Below, in pieces: positions 7,792 to 15,914 of a DNA stretch of 39,575 nt. Position numbers and translations under genes: made by a program. The number at the start of each line of letters is the position of its first letter. Positions within the stretch are counted from its first letter, which is position 1. The notes under the pieces were generated by a model. The model was not told the origin of the DNA, did not search any database, and saw nothing but the letters and a program-made list of their open reading frames with translations. This stretch comes from an uncultured Candidatus Nemicrothrix sp. (GTDB lineage Bacteria; Actinomycetota; Acidimicrobiia; Acidimicrobiales; MedAcidi-G1), in the NCBI GenBank assembly GCA_913055915.1, contig CAJXKL010000001.1, positions 1 through 39,575 of the forward strand, written 5' to 3'.

Positions 7792-7797
7792 AGCGTA
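7792..7797 (-). promoter_or_regulatory. -10 box TACGCT for rpsT
   Basis: TACGCT on the minus strand is identical to the tRNA-Ala -10 box. A start about 8 nt downstream would give a leader of about 97 nt to the rpsT GTG. No clear -35 hexamer is seen. Confidence 0.4.
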
Positions 7798-7850
7798 GCG
7801 CCCGACCCCCTGGATACCGCCCGTGGCGACGTCTCGATCAGGAGCGGCGC

Positions 7851-7856
7851 TACCGT
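7851..7856 (+). promoter_or_regulatory. -10 box TACCGT for lepA
   Basis: TACCGT, 9 nt, ATG at 7866. The predicted mRNA would have zero to two leader bases. Confidence 0.45.
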
Positions 7857-7865
7857 CAGCCGCGC

Positions 7866-9650
7866 ATGGAACTAACGAGGCTGCGAAACACGTCGATCAT
7901 TGCCCACATCGACCACGGCAAGTCAACGCTGGCCGACCGCATGCTCGAGATCTGCGGAGCCGTCGACCCGCGTGAGATGCGCAGCCAGTACCTCGACTCC
8001 ATGGACATCGAGCGCGAACGAGGTATCACCATCAAGCTCCAGAGCGTCCGTCTGGAGTGGGGCGATGCGGTGATCAACCTGATCGACACCCCAGGGCACG
8101 TCGACTTCGGATACGAGGTGAGCCGTTCCCTTGCCGCCTGCGAGGGTGTGATCCTCGTCGTTGATGCTGCCCAGGGCATCGAGGCACAGACCCTCGCCAA
8201 CTGCTACCTGGCCATGGAGAACGACCTTGAAATCGTCGCCGTCCTGAACAAGATCGACCTGCCTGCAGCAGACCCCGATCGCTATGCAGCCGAGGTCGAA
8301 CAGGTCCTCGGCATACCCACCAGCGAGATCATCCAGGTGAGCGCCAAGACCGGCGATGGAATCGCCGAGTTGATGGATGCTGTCGTTGAAAGGACACCTC
8401 CCCCTGTCGGTGAACTCGACGCACCCCTGCAGGCCCTCGTCTACGACAGCCACTTCGACCAGTACCGTGGCGTGGTCTCATCCATCAGGGTCATGAACGG
8501 CCGCCTCCGGAGCGACGACACCGTCCGATTCATGCAGGCAGGCACCAACCACGATGTCGATGAGGTGGGCGTCAGGAGCCCCGACCTTGTAGCGGTCGAC
8601 GAACTGGGGCCCGGTGAGGTGGGCTACCTGCTGGCCGGGGTGAAGGACGTGGGCGAGGCACGTTCGGGTGAGACGATCACAACCTCCCGGAACGGCGCCG
8701 AGGAGCCGCTGGAGGGCTACAGGGAACCACAACCAATGGTCTTCTCGGGCCTCTACCCGATCGACGGGGACGAGTTCAGCGACCTCAGGGAAGCCCTCGA
8801 GAAGCTTCGCCTCAACGACTCCAGTTTCACCTACGAGCCGGAGACCTCCGGGGCCCTCGGGTTCGGCTTCAGATGTGGGTTTCTGGGCCTACTTCACATG
8901 GAGATCGTGCGGGAGCGCCTCGAAAGGGAATTCGATCTGAGCCTCATCACGACAGCACCTTCTGTCGAGTACCTGGTTACCGCAGTCGACGGCGAGCGCC
9001 AACCGATCGACAACCCCTGCGACCTTCCACCCGGTGGCGACATCCAGACCATCGAGGAGCCATGGCTCCTGGCGGTGATCATCGCCCCCACCGACTACAC
9101 CGGAACTCTCATGGAACTGTGTCAGGAGAGAAGGGGAGAGATGGAGTCCCTCACCTACCTTTCCCCTGAGCGCGTCGAGTTGAAGTACCATCTGCCGCTT
9201 GCCGAGGTGGTGATCGACTTCTTCGACCAGTTGAAGAGCCGGACACAGGGCTACGCCAGCCTCGATTACGAACCCGAGGAATACAGGGCCTCGGACCTCG
9301 TACGGGTCGATATTCTCCTCCATGGTGAGGCCGTCGACGCATTCTCTATGATCGTGCACCGTGACGCCTCGTACTCCTACGGGCGCCGGATGGCGGCGAA
9401 GTTGAGAGAGTTGATTCCACGCCAGCAGTTCGAGGTGCCCATTCAGGCGGCGATCGGTGGTCGGATCATCGCCAGGGAGACCGTAAGGGCCTTCCGCAAG
9501 GACGTGACCGAAAAGCTCTACGGTGGCGACATCACCCGCAAGCGCAAGCTCCTCGAGAAGCAGAAGGAGGGGAAGCGCAAGATGAAGTCGATCGGACGCG
9601 TCGATGTCCCCCAGGAGGCCTTCATCTCGGTACTGCGCCTCGACGACTGA
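7866..9650 (+). CDS. lepA: Elongation factor 4 (LepA), ribosome-associated GTPase
   Basis: A 594-residue translational GTPase of the EF-G superfamily, implicated in translation and in 30S maturation. G1 is AHIDHGKST near residues 13-21, the switch region has [10 protein letters not shown]3 is [14 protein letters not shown] near 75-88, G4 is NKIDLP, and G5 is SAKTGDG. The LepA-specific C-terminal half follows, with the EF-G-like V domain ([14 protein letters not shown]) and the basic tail [19 protein letters not shown]. The length matches the family and domain IV of EF-G is absent, as expected. The start follows from the normal N-terminus [14 protein letters not shown]. Confidence 0.98.
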   Translation: MELTRLRNTSIIAHIDHGKSTLADRMLEICGAVDPREMRSQYLDSMDIERERGITIKLQSVRLEWGDAVINLIDTPGHVDFGYEVSRSLAACEGVILVVDAAQGIEAQTLANCYLAMENDLEIVAVLNKIDLPAADPDRYAAEVEQVLGIPTSEIIQVSAKTGDGIAELMDAVVERTPPPVGELDAPLQALVYDSHFDQYRGVVSSIRVMNGRLRSDDTVRFMQAGTNHDVDEVGVRSPDLVAVDELGPGEVGYLLAGVKDVGEARSGETITTSRNGAEEPLEGYREPQPMVFSGLYPIDGDEFSDLREALEKLRLNDSSFTYEPETSGALGFGFRCGFLGLLHMEIVRERLEREFDLSLITTAPSVEYLVTAVDGERQPIDNPCDLPPGGDIQTIEEPWLLAVIIAPTDYTGTLMELCQERRGEMESLTYLSPERVELKYHLPLAEVVIDFFDQLKSRTQGYASLDYEPEEYRASDLVRVDILLHGEAVDAFSMIVHRDASYSYGRRMAAKLRELIPRQQFEVPIQAAIGGRIIARETVRAFRKDVTEKLYGGDITRKRKLLEKQKEGKRKMKSIGRVDVPQEAFISVLRLDD

Positions 9651-9676
9651 GGTCAGATGTCACATCAAGGCCTCAG
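9647..9676 (+). promoter_or_regulatory. Compound dyad between lepA and hrcA
   Basis: CTGAGG (9647-9652) and CCTCAG (9671-9676) flank an inner perfect palindrome GATGT-C-ACATC (9656-9666). The dyad begins within the lepA stop region and lies about 32 bp before the hrcA -10 box. It could be an operator or a hairpin; no T-run follows. It is unrelated to the CIRCE consensus. Confidence 0.4.
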
Positions 9677-9707
9677 ACCGGCATCTGCCGCCCAGAGGCC
9701 CTGCGGG

Positions 9708-9713
9708 TAGCCT
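9708..9713 (+). promoter_or_regulatory. -10 box TAGCCT for a leaderless hrcA mRNA
   Basis: TAGCCT, 7 nt, ATG at 9721, with no Shine-Dalgarno sequence. The geometry is identical to that of leuS. Confidence 0.6.
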
Positions 9714-9720
9714 TGTCGAG

Positions 9721-10728
9721 ATGTTGGAGGACCGAAAGGCAGCGATCCTGAGTGCTGTCGTCGAGCAGTACATTGAGACCGCTCAACCGGTCGGTTCCGG
9801 TCGCGTGGCCTCCTCAGCTGCCCTGGACGTCTCCTCCGCGACGATCCGCAACGAGTTGGTTCACCTCGAGGAGCAGGGTTACCTATTCCAGCCGCACACC
9901 TCGGCTGGGCGGGTACCGACCGAGAAGGCCTACCGCTTCTTCGTGGATGGGCTCGACAAGCCGGGGCTCCTCGAAGTCGATGATCAGGAACAGGTCAAGT
10001 CCTTCTTCAACCGCACGTACAACGAACTCGAGGAGATGCTCGGAGATACCAGCACCCTTCTTGCCAACATCACCGGGAGCGCCTCGGTCGTGCTGGCTCC
10101 CGATCGCGACCACCAGGAGGTCAGGTCGGTCCAGGTGGTCGGGCTTGGGCCGGAGCTTGCCCTTCTCGTGATGGTAATGGCCAACGGAACCGTTGAGAAG
10201 CATGCTCTCGAACTGCTCGGAGATGCCTCGGATGCGTCCGAGTCGACCCTAGCCATCGCCGCCGCACACCTCTCGGCTGCGCTAATCGGTAGGCGCCTGA
10301 GTGCTGTTCCCGAGTCGGCAGAGACCGGTGACGTCGGGGTCGATGCTGTCATTGCTTCGGCGGTAGGCGTTCTGGCTGAGCGGGGCCTTGAGTTGGACCA
10401 GATATTTGTCGGAGGTACCGCCCGGGTGGTTTCGGCATTCGGCGAAGTTGAGAGGGTCCAGCAAGTTCTCGACATCCTTGAACGCCAGTTCGTGGTCGTG
10501 AGCCTCGTACGAGACCTGATCGACCGTGGTCTGAGCGTCGCCATCGGAGCCGAGACCGGGCTTGAACCGTTGGCCGACTGTTCGATAGTCGTCGCTCCCT
10601 ACGAGATAGAGGGAGAGGCCGCCGGTTCAATTGGGGTTCTTGGACCGACCCGCATGAACTACCCCCAGGCGCTTGCCACGGTTGCCGTGGTAGGACGACG
10701 CCTGGGCCAACGCCTCTCCAGGGGCTGA
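9721..10728 (+). CDS. hrcA: Heat-inducible transcription repressor HrcA
   Basis: A 335-residue repressor that in other bacteria binds CIRCE operators of groE/dnaK operons and responds to GroEL. The N-terminal winged helix includes ILSAVVEQYIETAQPVGS and SSATIRNELVHLEEQGYLFQPHTSAGRVPTEKAYRFFVD, the hallmark of the family. The effector domain follows, with the usual C-terminal segment IGAETG, LADCSIVVAPYEI, GSIGVLGPTRMNYPQA. The start at 9721 gives the standard N-terminus MLEDRKAAIL, and a box lies 7 nt upstream; longer frames run back into lepA. It is followed after 3 bp by dnaJ. No CIRCE element is visible near it, so autoregulation through CIRCE is not supported here. Confidence 0.97.
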   Translation: MLEDRKAAILSAVVEQYIETAQPVGSGRVASSAALDVSSATIRNELVHLEEQGYLFQPHTSAGRVPTEKAYRFFVDGLDKPGLLEVDDQEQVKSFFNRTYNELEEMLGDTSTLLANITGSASVVLAPDRDHQEVRSVQVVGLGPELALLVMVMANGTVEKHALELLGDASDASESTLAIAAAHLSAALIGRRLSAVPESAETGDVGVDAVIASAVGVLAERGLELDQIFVGGTARVVSAFGEVERVQQVLDILERQFVVVSLVRDLIDRGLSVAIGAETGLEPLADCSIVVAPYEIEGEAAGSIGVLGPTRMNYPQALATVAVVGRRLGQRLSRG

Positions 10729-10731
10729 TCG

Positions 10732-11835
10732 GTGGCAAGGGACCACTACGAGGTTCTCGGCGTCGCCCGAGACGCTGACGCCGTCGAGATCAAGCAGGCC
10801 TACCGCCGCTTGGCTCGCGACTCACACCCTGACGCGAACCCCGACGACTCTCAGGCTGAGGAGCGCTTCAAGGCCATATCGGCTGCGTACACGGTTCTTT
10901 CCGATCCCCAGCGCAGGCTTCACTACGACCGGTTCGGAGACGACTCGTCGCGTGCAGGAGCGACAGGCGACCCGTTCGGTGGTTTCGGCGATCTCTTCGA
11001 GACCTTCTTCGGCGGTGGCTTCGGCACGGGAGGGCGCCGACGGGGTCCCATTCCCGGTGAGGACCTCGAGACAGTCATAGAACTCGACTTCGAAGATGCC
11101 GTGTTCGGTTGCGAACGTGAGGTCACCGTTCACACGGCGGTGGCCTGTGGCGACTGCACGGCAACCGGTGCATCCCAGGGGAGCCGTGCTCAGACCTGCC
11201 AGACCTGCCAGGGCGCAGGCCAGGTCCAGCGGGTGAGGCAGTCCCTGCTCGGACAGGTGGTGACAGGCACAGTGTGTCCAACCTGCAGCGGCCGTGGTGA
11301 GACAATCTCGGATCCGTGCACCTCCTGCAGCGGCGAGGGGCGCGTCGTCGAGGAACAGACGCTCACAGTTCACGTCAGGGCCGGGGTCGACGAGGGAACG
11401 ACGCTTCGCCTGACCGGCCGTGGCGCCACCGGCCCACGTGGCGGTCCTACCGGTGACCTCTATGTCCACATCCGTGTCCACCGCCACGCTTTTCTCGTCC
11501 GCCAGGGTTTCGACCTGATCCACAGGCTGGAGATTCCAGTCACCCAGGCGGCTCTGGGGGTGTCAATCGACTATGAGACCCTCGATGGCGTTGAGCCTCT
11601 GGAGATTCCGCGGGGGACCGTTACCGGAGACGTGTTCAGAATGCGCGGCAGCGGTGTGCCCCATGTTCAGGGCCGTGGCCGGGGAGACCTTCTCGTCGAG
11701 GTGCTGGTTGCAACACCGGCGGAACTCGACGAGAAGGGCGAGGAGCTCCTGAGGAGCCTCGCTGCATCCCGTGGCGAGGAGGTTGCCCCGCCGAGCGAGG
11801 GCCTGATGTCGAGGATCAGGTCGGCCCTCACTTGA
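10732..11835 (+). CDS. dnaJ: Chaperone DnaJ (actinobacterial DnaJ2 type)
   Basis: A 367-residue type I J-protein, co-chaperone of DnaK. The J domain (1-70) has YEVLGV and the HPD motif at 32-34. A Gly/Phe region with repeated GGF follows, then the cysteine-rich zinc domain with four CxxCxGxG-type repeats from about residue 139. The first repeat, CGDCTATG, has Ala in place of its central Gly; the other three are canonical. The C-terminal substrate-binding domains carry PRGG and GDLYVHIRVHRH. GTG at 10732 starts 3 nt after the hrcA stop. Linkage to hrcA and rsmE rather than to dnaK-grpE marks it as the second DnaJ typical of Actinobacteria. Confidence 0.96.
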   Translation: MARDHYEVLGVARDADAVEIKQAYRRLARDSHPDANPDDSQAEERFKAISAAYTVLSDPQRRLHYDRFGDDSSRAGATGDPFGGFGDLFETFFGGGFGTGGRRRGPIPGEDLETVIELDFEDAVFGCEREVTVHTAVACGDCTATGASQGSRAQTCQTCQGAGQVQRVRQSLLGQVVTGTVCPTCSGRGETISDPCTSCSGEGRVVEEQTLTVHVRAGVDEGTTLRLTGRGATGPRGGPTGDLYVHIRVHRHAFLVRQGFDLIHRLEIPVTQAALGVSIDYETLDGVEPLEIPRGTVTGDVFRMRGSGVPHVQGRGRGDLLVEVLVATPAELDEKGEELLRSLAASRGEEVAPPSEGLMSRIRSALT

Positions 11836-11862
11836 GTCCGACAAACCGGTCGATGCCCCCGG

Positions 11863-12528
11863 ATGGCCGCGGGGGGGCCACATGCGTTCGTCGATAATGT
11901 CGATGCACCCGAGTTGTCTGAAGGCGACCGTCATCACCTTGCTAACGTCCTGCGTCTACGCCCCGGCGATGCTCTGACCGTTTCGGACGGAAGCGGAGCC
12001 TGGCGCCCCTGCGTGTTCGCTGGAAGGATCGAACCGTGTGGCGATCCCACCCACGTGCCAGAGGTAGCCAGAGAGGTTGCTGTCGGCTTCGCTCCCATCA
12101 AGGGCGGGCGACCTGAGGTGGTTGTCCAGAAACTCACCGAGTTGGGTGTTGACCGGATCGTGCTGTTGAACGCGGAGCGGTCGGTCGTGCGCTGGGATCC
12201 CGACAAGGAGCAACGCCAGATGGAGCGGCTCGGCCGGGTTGCAAGAGAAGCCTCAATGCAGTCGCGTCGGGTCCGCCTTCCCATGCTCGAGGGAGTTGAA
12301 CCGGTCGAATCCGTGGTGTCGCTTCCGGGTGTGGCCATGACCGAACCCGGTGGGGCGCCGCTTGATGAGGCCTGCTCGATGCTGCTGGTCGGCCCGGAGG
12401 GTGGCTGGACACCTCACGAACTCGGAGCGCGGCAGGGGGTGGGGCTTGGCCCGACGATCCTGCGCGCTGAGACGGCAGCCATCGCTGCTGGCGTCCTCCT
12501 GACCGCGCTGCGTGAGAAGATGGTCTGA
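11863..12528 (+). CDS. rsmE: 16S rRNA (uracil-1498-N3)-methyltransferase
   Basis: A 221-residue SPOUT-class methyltransferase that methylates U1498 of 16S rRNA using SAM. The N-terminal PUA-like part has HHLANVLRLRPGD (24-36). The knotted C-terminal domain carries the family signatures LLVGPEGGWTPHE and TILRAETAAIAA. The linking segment PIKGGRPEVVVQKLTELGVDRIVLLNAERS matches the family pattern. The ATG at 11863 is the only good in-frame start before the PUA domain; it follows the dnaJ stop by 27 nt and lacks a clear ribosome site. A run of seven G lies just after the start, so base-calling there deserves attention. Synteny hrcA-dnaJ-rsmE is conserved in Actinobacteria. Confidence 0.94.
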   Translation: MAAGGPHAFVDNVDAPELSEGDRHHLANVLRLRPGDALTVSDGSGAWRPCVFAGRIEPCGDPTHVPEVAREVAVGFAPIKGGRPEVVVQKLTELGVDRIVLLNAERSVVRWDPDKEQRQMERLGRVAREASMQSRRVRLPMLEGVEPVESVVSLPGVAMTEPGGAPLDEACSMLLVGPEGGWTPHELGARQGVGLGPTILRAETAAIAAGVLLTALREKMV

Positions 12529-12534
12529 TACCCT
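12529..12534 (+). promoter_or_regulatory. -10 box TACCCT upstream of the BldD-like gene
   Basis: TACCCT begins right after the rsmE stop. The predicted start near 12542 gives a leader of about 92 nt to the BldD-like gene, or a 2-nt leader to a 25-codon ORF at 12544. Confidence 0.35.
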
Positions 12535-12543
12535 CACCATGCG

Positions 12544-12621
12544 ATGTATTGCGACCACTCAGCGTCGTCTCAAGCTTTCGGCCCGGTGCCGGCAAACAGC
12601 TTGACCCCGCTCCGAATCTGA
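12544..12621 (+). CDS. Putative 25-codon leader ORF before the BldD-like gene
   Basis: The ATG lies 9 nt after the TACCCT box and the ORF stops at TGA 12619-12621. The stop overlaps GAGGTGA, the Shine-Dalgarno sequence of the GTG at 12634. Termination there could influence ribosome loading downstream. No homology is recognised and it could be a chance frame. Confidence 0.25.
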   Translation: MYCDHSASSQAFGPVPANSLTPLRI

Positions 12622-12633
12622 GGTGAATGCCCG

Positions 12634-13164
12634 GTGACCGAACAACACGATGCCGATGCCGGTTACAGCACCATTGTCGGCGACAGGATCCGCACGATCA
12701 GGAGGCAAAAGCGCCTCTCTCTTCAGGAAGTCGAGGCCCGCTCAGAGGCCGAGTTCAAGGCCTCGGTGCTGGGTGCCTATGAACGTGGCGAACGCTCCAT
12801 CTCAGTACCGAGGCTCCACCGCCTGGCGATGTTCTACAACGTTCCCGTTGAACAACTCCTTCCCCTGGACTCCTCCCCGGGCCCCAGAGAGGCACCCGCC
12901 ACTACAGAACCACCGGCATGGGTGCCCGGTCAGAAGGTGGTAATTGACCTCACCCGCCAGACAGAATCGACCGGTTCCGAGGCCGAGATGATTGGCCGTT
13001 ACCTCTCGATCATCCAGGTAAAGCGACAGGACTTCAACGGACGGGTTCTCACCATCCGCGGCGACGACCTGCAGGCGCTTGCGGCCATCCTCGGTACAAC
13101 CGTGGATGGGGCGCCCCCGAAGCTTGCAGAGATGGGCCTCCTCTACAGGCCTCCTGCCGACTGA
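12634..13164 (+). CDS. BldD-like transcriptional regulator with c-di-GMP signature
   Basis: This 176-residue protein has an N-terminal XRE-type helix-turn-helix (about 15-77): IRTIRRQKRLSLQEVE and SVLGAYERGERSISVPRL closely match Streptomyces BldD. A Pro-rich linker (81-97) leads to a C-terminal domain starting KVVIDL. That domain contains RQD (131-133), eight residues, then RGDD (142-145), which fits the BldD c-di-GMP signature RxD-x8-RxxD. In Streptomyces, c-di-GMP dimerises BldD and drives repression of developmental genes. GTG at 12634 has GAGGTGA 7 nt upstream, so this gene is leadered. It sits immediately before secA. Its targets here are unknown. Confidence 0.85.
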   Translation: MTEQHDADAGYSTIVGDRIRTIRRQKRLSLQEVEARSEAEFKASVLGAYERGERSISVPRLHRLAMFYNVPVEQLLPLDSSPGPREAPATTEPPAWVPGQKVVIDLTRQTESTGSEAEMIGRYLSIIQVKRQDFNGRVLTIRGDDLQALAAILGTTVDGAPPKLAEMGLLYRPPAD

Positions 13165-13182
13165 CCCATCAGGGTCCGCAGG

Positions 13183-13188
13183 TAGCCT
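13183..13188 (+). promoter_or_regulatory. -10 box TAGCCT for secA
   Basis: TAGCCT, 10 nt, ATG at 13199. The spacing is slightly longer than in the leaderless set, giving a predicted leader of 2-3 nt. Confidence 0.45.
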
Positions 13189-13198
13189 CGGCGGGACA

Positions 13199-15895
13199 AT
13201 GAGCGTCTTCTCAAGCCTCCTTCGCAGTGGCGAAGGAAAGAAGTTGAAAGCCCTTGAGGCCATCGTGCCTGACATCGGCGCGCTCGAACCCGAGATGCGC
13301 TCCCTCAGCGACGATGTCCTTCGTGCGAAGACAGGTGAGTTCCGCAAGAGGCTCGATGCAGGCGAGGACCTCGACGACCTTCTGGTTGAGTCCTTTGCTG
13401 TGGTGCGTGAGGCCGCATGGCGCGTCATAGGACAACGCCACTACGACGTCCAGTTGATGGGTGGCATGGCGCTCCACCTGGGCTGGGTCGCCGAGATGCG
13501 TACCGGCGAGGGAAAGACTCTGGTTTCCACGCTGCCCGCCTACCTCAACGGCCTCTCAGGTCGGGGTGTCCACCTCTGTACCGTAAACGACTACCTGGCC
13601 ACCAGGGATGCAGAATGGATGGGACAGATCCATCGCTGGTTGGGCCTGTCGGTGGGACTCGTGGTGCCAGATGCGCGCGACAGGGTCGAGAAGGCAGCTG
13701 CCTACAAGTGTGACATCACCTATGCCACCAACAACGAACTTGGCTTTGACTACCTGCGTGACAACATGGCCATGGCCCTCGACCAGAAGGCACAGCGCGG
13801 CCACGTGTTCTGCCTGGTCGACGAGGTCGACTCCATCCTCATCGATGAGGCCAGAACACCCCTGATCATCAGCGGTCGTCTCGCCGACGCCGCCCAGCTC
13901 TACACCCGCTTTGCCGGGATCGTCAGGAGCCTTCAGCGTGAGCTCCACTACGACTTCGACGAGGAGAAGAGAATCGTCGCCCCAACCGAAGAGGGGGTCC
14001 ACGCCGTCGAGGCCGCTCTCGGCGTCGAAAACATCTACGACCAGGTTGCAGCAAACCTGGTGCACCAGTTCCATTCGGCGCTCAAGGCCAAGGAGCTGTA
14101 CCTGCGCGACAAGGACTACATCATTGCTGATGGCGAGGTTCGTATCGTCGACGAGTTCACGGGAAGGGTCCTCGAGGGCCGCCGCTGGTCAGACGGTATC
14201 CACCAGGCCGTCGAGGCCAAGGAGGGGGTGGTCATCAAGGAGGAGAACCAGACACTGGCCACCATCACCCTCCAGAACTACTTCCGCCTCTACGAGAAGT
14301 TGGCCGGCATGACCGGTACCGCCGAAACCGAGGCTGCTGAGTTGGCGGGCATCTATGGCCTCCAGGTCGTCTCAGTTCCGACCAACCGACCGCTCCAGCG
14401 CGATGACCGCAGCGACCTCATCTACAAGACCGAAGCCGGCAAGTTCACAGCCGTCGTAGACGACATCGTCGGCCGTCGCGACAACGGCCAACCGGTGCTG
14501 GTCGGAACGGTGTCAGTAGAGAACTCCGAGAAACTCTCACGCGAACTCGAGAAGCGTGGGGTCGACCACGAGGTGCTGAACGCCAAACAGCACTTCAGGG
14601 AGGCTGACGTGGTCGCCCAGGCCGGCCGTCCCGGCGCGGTCACGGTCGCCACCAACATGGCCGGGCGTGGCGTCGACATCATCCTCGGTGGAAACCCCGA
14701 AAGCCTCGCCGAACGCGAGGTGAGGGCCGGCGGAGACGATCCCGGAACCAAGAGTGGGAAGAAGTCCTTCGCCAGGCAGTTGGGCCATTTCACAACCTTG
14801 TGCGAAGGGGATGGACAGGCCGTACGCGATGCCGGTGGCCTCTACGTGCTGGGCACGGAGCGACACGAGAGCCGTCGCATCGACAACCAGTTGAGGGGTC
14901 GCAGCGGTCGACAGGGAGACCCGGGGGAGAGCCGCTTCTACCTCTCCCTCGACGACGACCTCATGCGCCTGTTCGCCAGCGGCACCATGCGTGGGGTCAT
15001 GGACAGGGCCCTTCCCGAAGACATCCCCATCGAGTCCAAAATGGTGAGCAAGGCGATCGAGCGCGCGCAGACCACCGTCGAGCAAAAGAACGCCGAGGTC
15101 CGAAAGAACGTCCTCAAGTTCGACGAGGTGATGAACGAACAGCGCAACGTCATCTACCGCAACCGGGACCGTATCTTGAGTGGCGCCGAACTGCGCGGAG
15201 ACGTCCTCGAACACCTAGGTGCCGTGGTCGACGAGGCCATCGACACCTTCTGTCCCTCTGAACACCCCGAGGAATGGAACCTCGACGGCCTCCGTTCCGA
15301 GATTGACGGCTATTGGCCGACCACCCTCACCGTCGAGACACTGGGGGCGGCCGGCACCGCCGAGGCCCTCTACGAACTCCTGAGCGCCGACGCCCTTGAT
15401 GTCTACGAGGGGCGCGAGGCTGAGCTGGGCACCGAGACCATGCGCGAGGTTGAACGTCAGGTGTTGCTTCGAATCGTCGACCAGCGCTGGCGTGAGCATC
15501 TCTATGAAATGGACCACCTCCGGGAGGGAATCCACCTGAGGGCCATGGGGCAGAGAGATCCGGCAAGCGAGTGGCAGCGCGAGGGCTTTGAGCTGTTCAG
15601 CCGCCTCTCGGGCCTACTGGGCCAGGACTTCCTGCGATACGTGATGCGGATCCAGGTGACTACCGCCGACAACACCGAACAGGTCACCGGCGTAACGGCA
15701 TCGGGGCCGGAGAGCCCGGTCCTCGGAGCAGCAGCGGTGGCAGCCGCAGCTGCAGCCGGGGCGCCAGCAACGGTCGAGGAGTCCACCCCGGATCGACAGG
15801 TCCAGAAGGTGAACACCGAGTGGGAGGCCACTCCCCGGAATGCACCATGCCCGTGCGGGTCAGGGCGTAAGTTCAAGCACTGCCACGGCAGTTGA
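13199..15895 (+). CDS. secA: Preprotein translocase ATPase SecA
   Basis: An 898-residue motor ATPase that drives unfolded preproteins through SecYEG. The first nucleotide-binding domain has MRTGEGKTL (Walker A) and LVDEVDSILIDEARTPLIISG (Walker B and following). The second has GTVSVENSEKLS and ATNMAGRGVDIILGGN, and QLRGRSGRQGDPGESRFYLS is also present. The helical scaffold includes RWREHLYEMDHLREGIHLRAMGQRDP. After an Ala-rich linker, the SEC-C zinc motif CPCGSGRKFKHCH closes the protein. The start at 13199 (MSVFSSLLRSGEGKKLK) matches homologues; the frame is open further upstream but overlaps the previous gene. It is followed by prfB after a 19-nt gap. Confidence 0.98.
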   Translation: MSVFSSLLRSGEGKKLKALEAIVPDIGALEPEMRSLSDDVLRAKTGEFRKRLDAGEDLDDLLVESFAVVREAAWRVIGQRHYDVQLMGGMALHLGWVAEMRTGEGKTLVSTLPAYLNGLSGRGVHLCTVNDYLATRDAEWMGQIHRWLGLSVGLVVPDARDRVEKAAAYKCDITYATNNELGFDYLRDNMAMALDQKAQRGHVFCLVDEVDSILIDEARTPLIISGRLADAAQLYTRFAGIVRSLQRELHYDFDEEKRIVAPTEEGVHAVEAALGVENIYDQVAANLVHQFHSALKAKELYLRDKDYIIADGEVRIVDEFTGRVLEGRRWSDGIHQAVEAKEGVVIKEENQTLATITLQNYFRLYEKLAGMTGTAETEAAELAGIYGLQVVSVPTNRPLQRDDRSDLIYKTEAGKFTAVVDDIVGRRDNGQPVLVGTVSVENSEKLSRELEKRGVDHEVLNAKQHFREADVVAQAGRPGAVTVATNMAGRGVDIILGGNPESLAEREVRAGGDDPGTKSGKKSFARQLGHFTTLCEGDGQAVRDAGGLYVLGTERHESRRIDNQLRGRSGRQGDPGESRFYLSLDDDLMRLFASGTMRGVMDRALPEDIPIESKMVSKAIERAQTTVEQKNAEVRKNVLKFDEVMNEQRNVIYRNRDRILSGAELRGDVLEHLGAVVDEAIDTFCPSEHPEEWNLDGLRSEIDGYWPTTLTVETLGAAGTAEALYELLSADALDVYEGREAELGTETMREVERQVLLRIVDQRWREHLYEMDHLREGIHLRAMGQRDPASEWQREGFELFSRLSGLLGQDFLRYVMRIQVTTADNTEQVTGVTASGPESPVLGAAAVAAAAAAGAPATVEESTPDRQVQKVNTEWEATPRNAPCPCGSGRKFKHCHGS

Positions 15896-15914
15896 ACCGC
15901 TGGGACAATCGGAC

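Noticed and set aside
9651-9720. CIRCE operator upstream of hrcA
   Set aside because: No TTAGCACTC/GAGTGCTAA-like inverted repeat is present; the dyad there is different in sequence and spacing.
13556-14074. 172-residue open frame antisense to secA
   Set aside because: It mirrors the conserved SecA nucleotide-binding domain and has no start signal or homology.
15730-15770. GCAGCC-rich stretch near the end of secA as a repeat element
   Set aside because: It encodes the Ala-rich linker before the SEC-C motif and is simple codon repetition.
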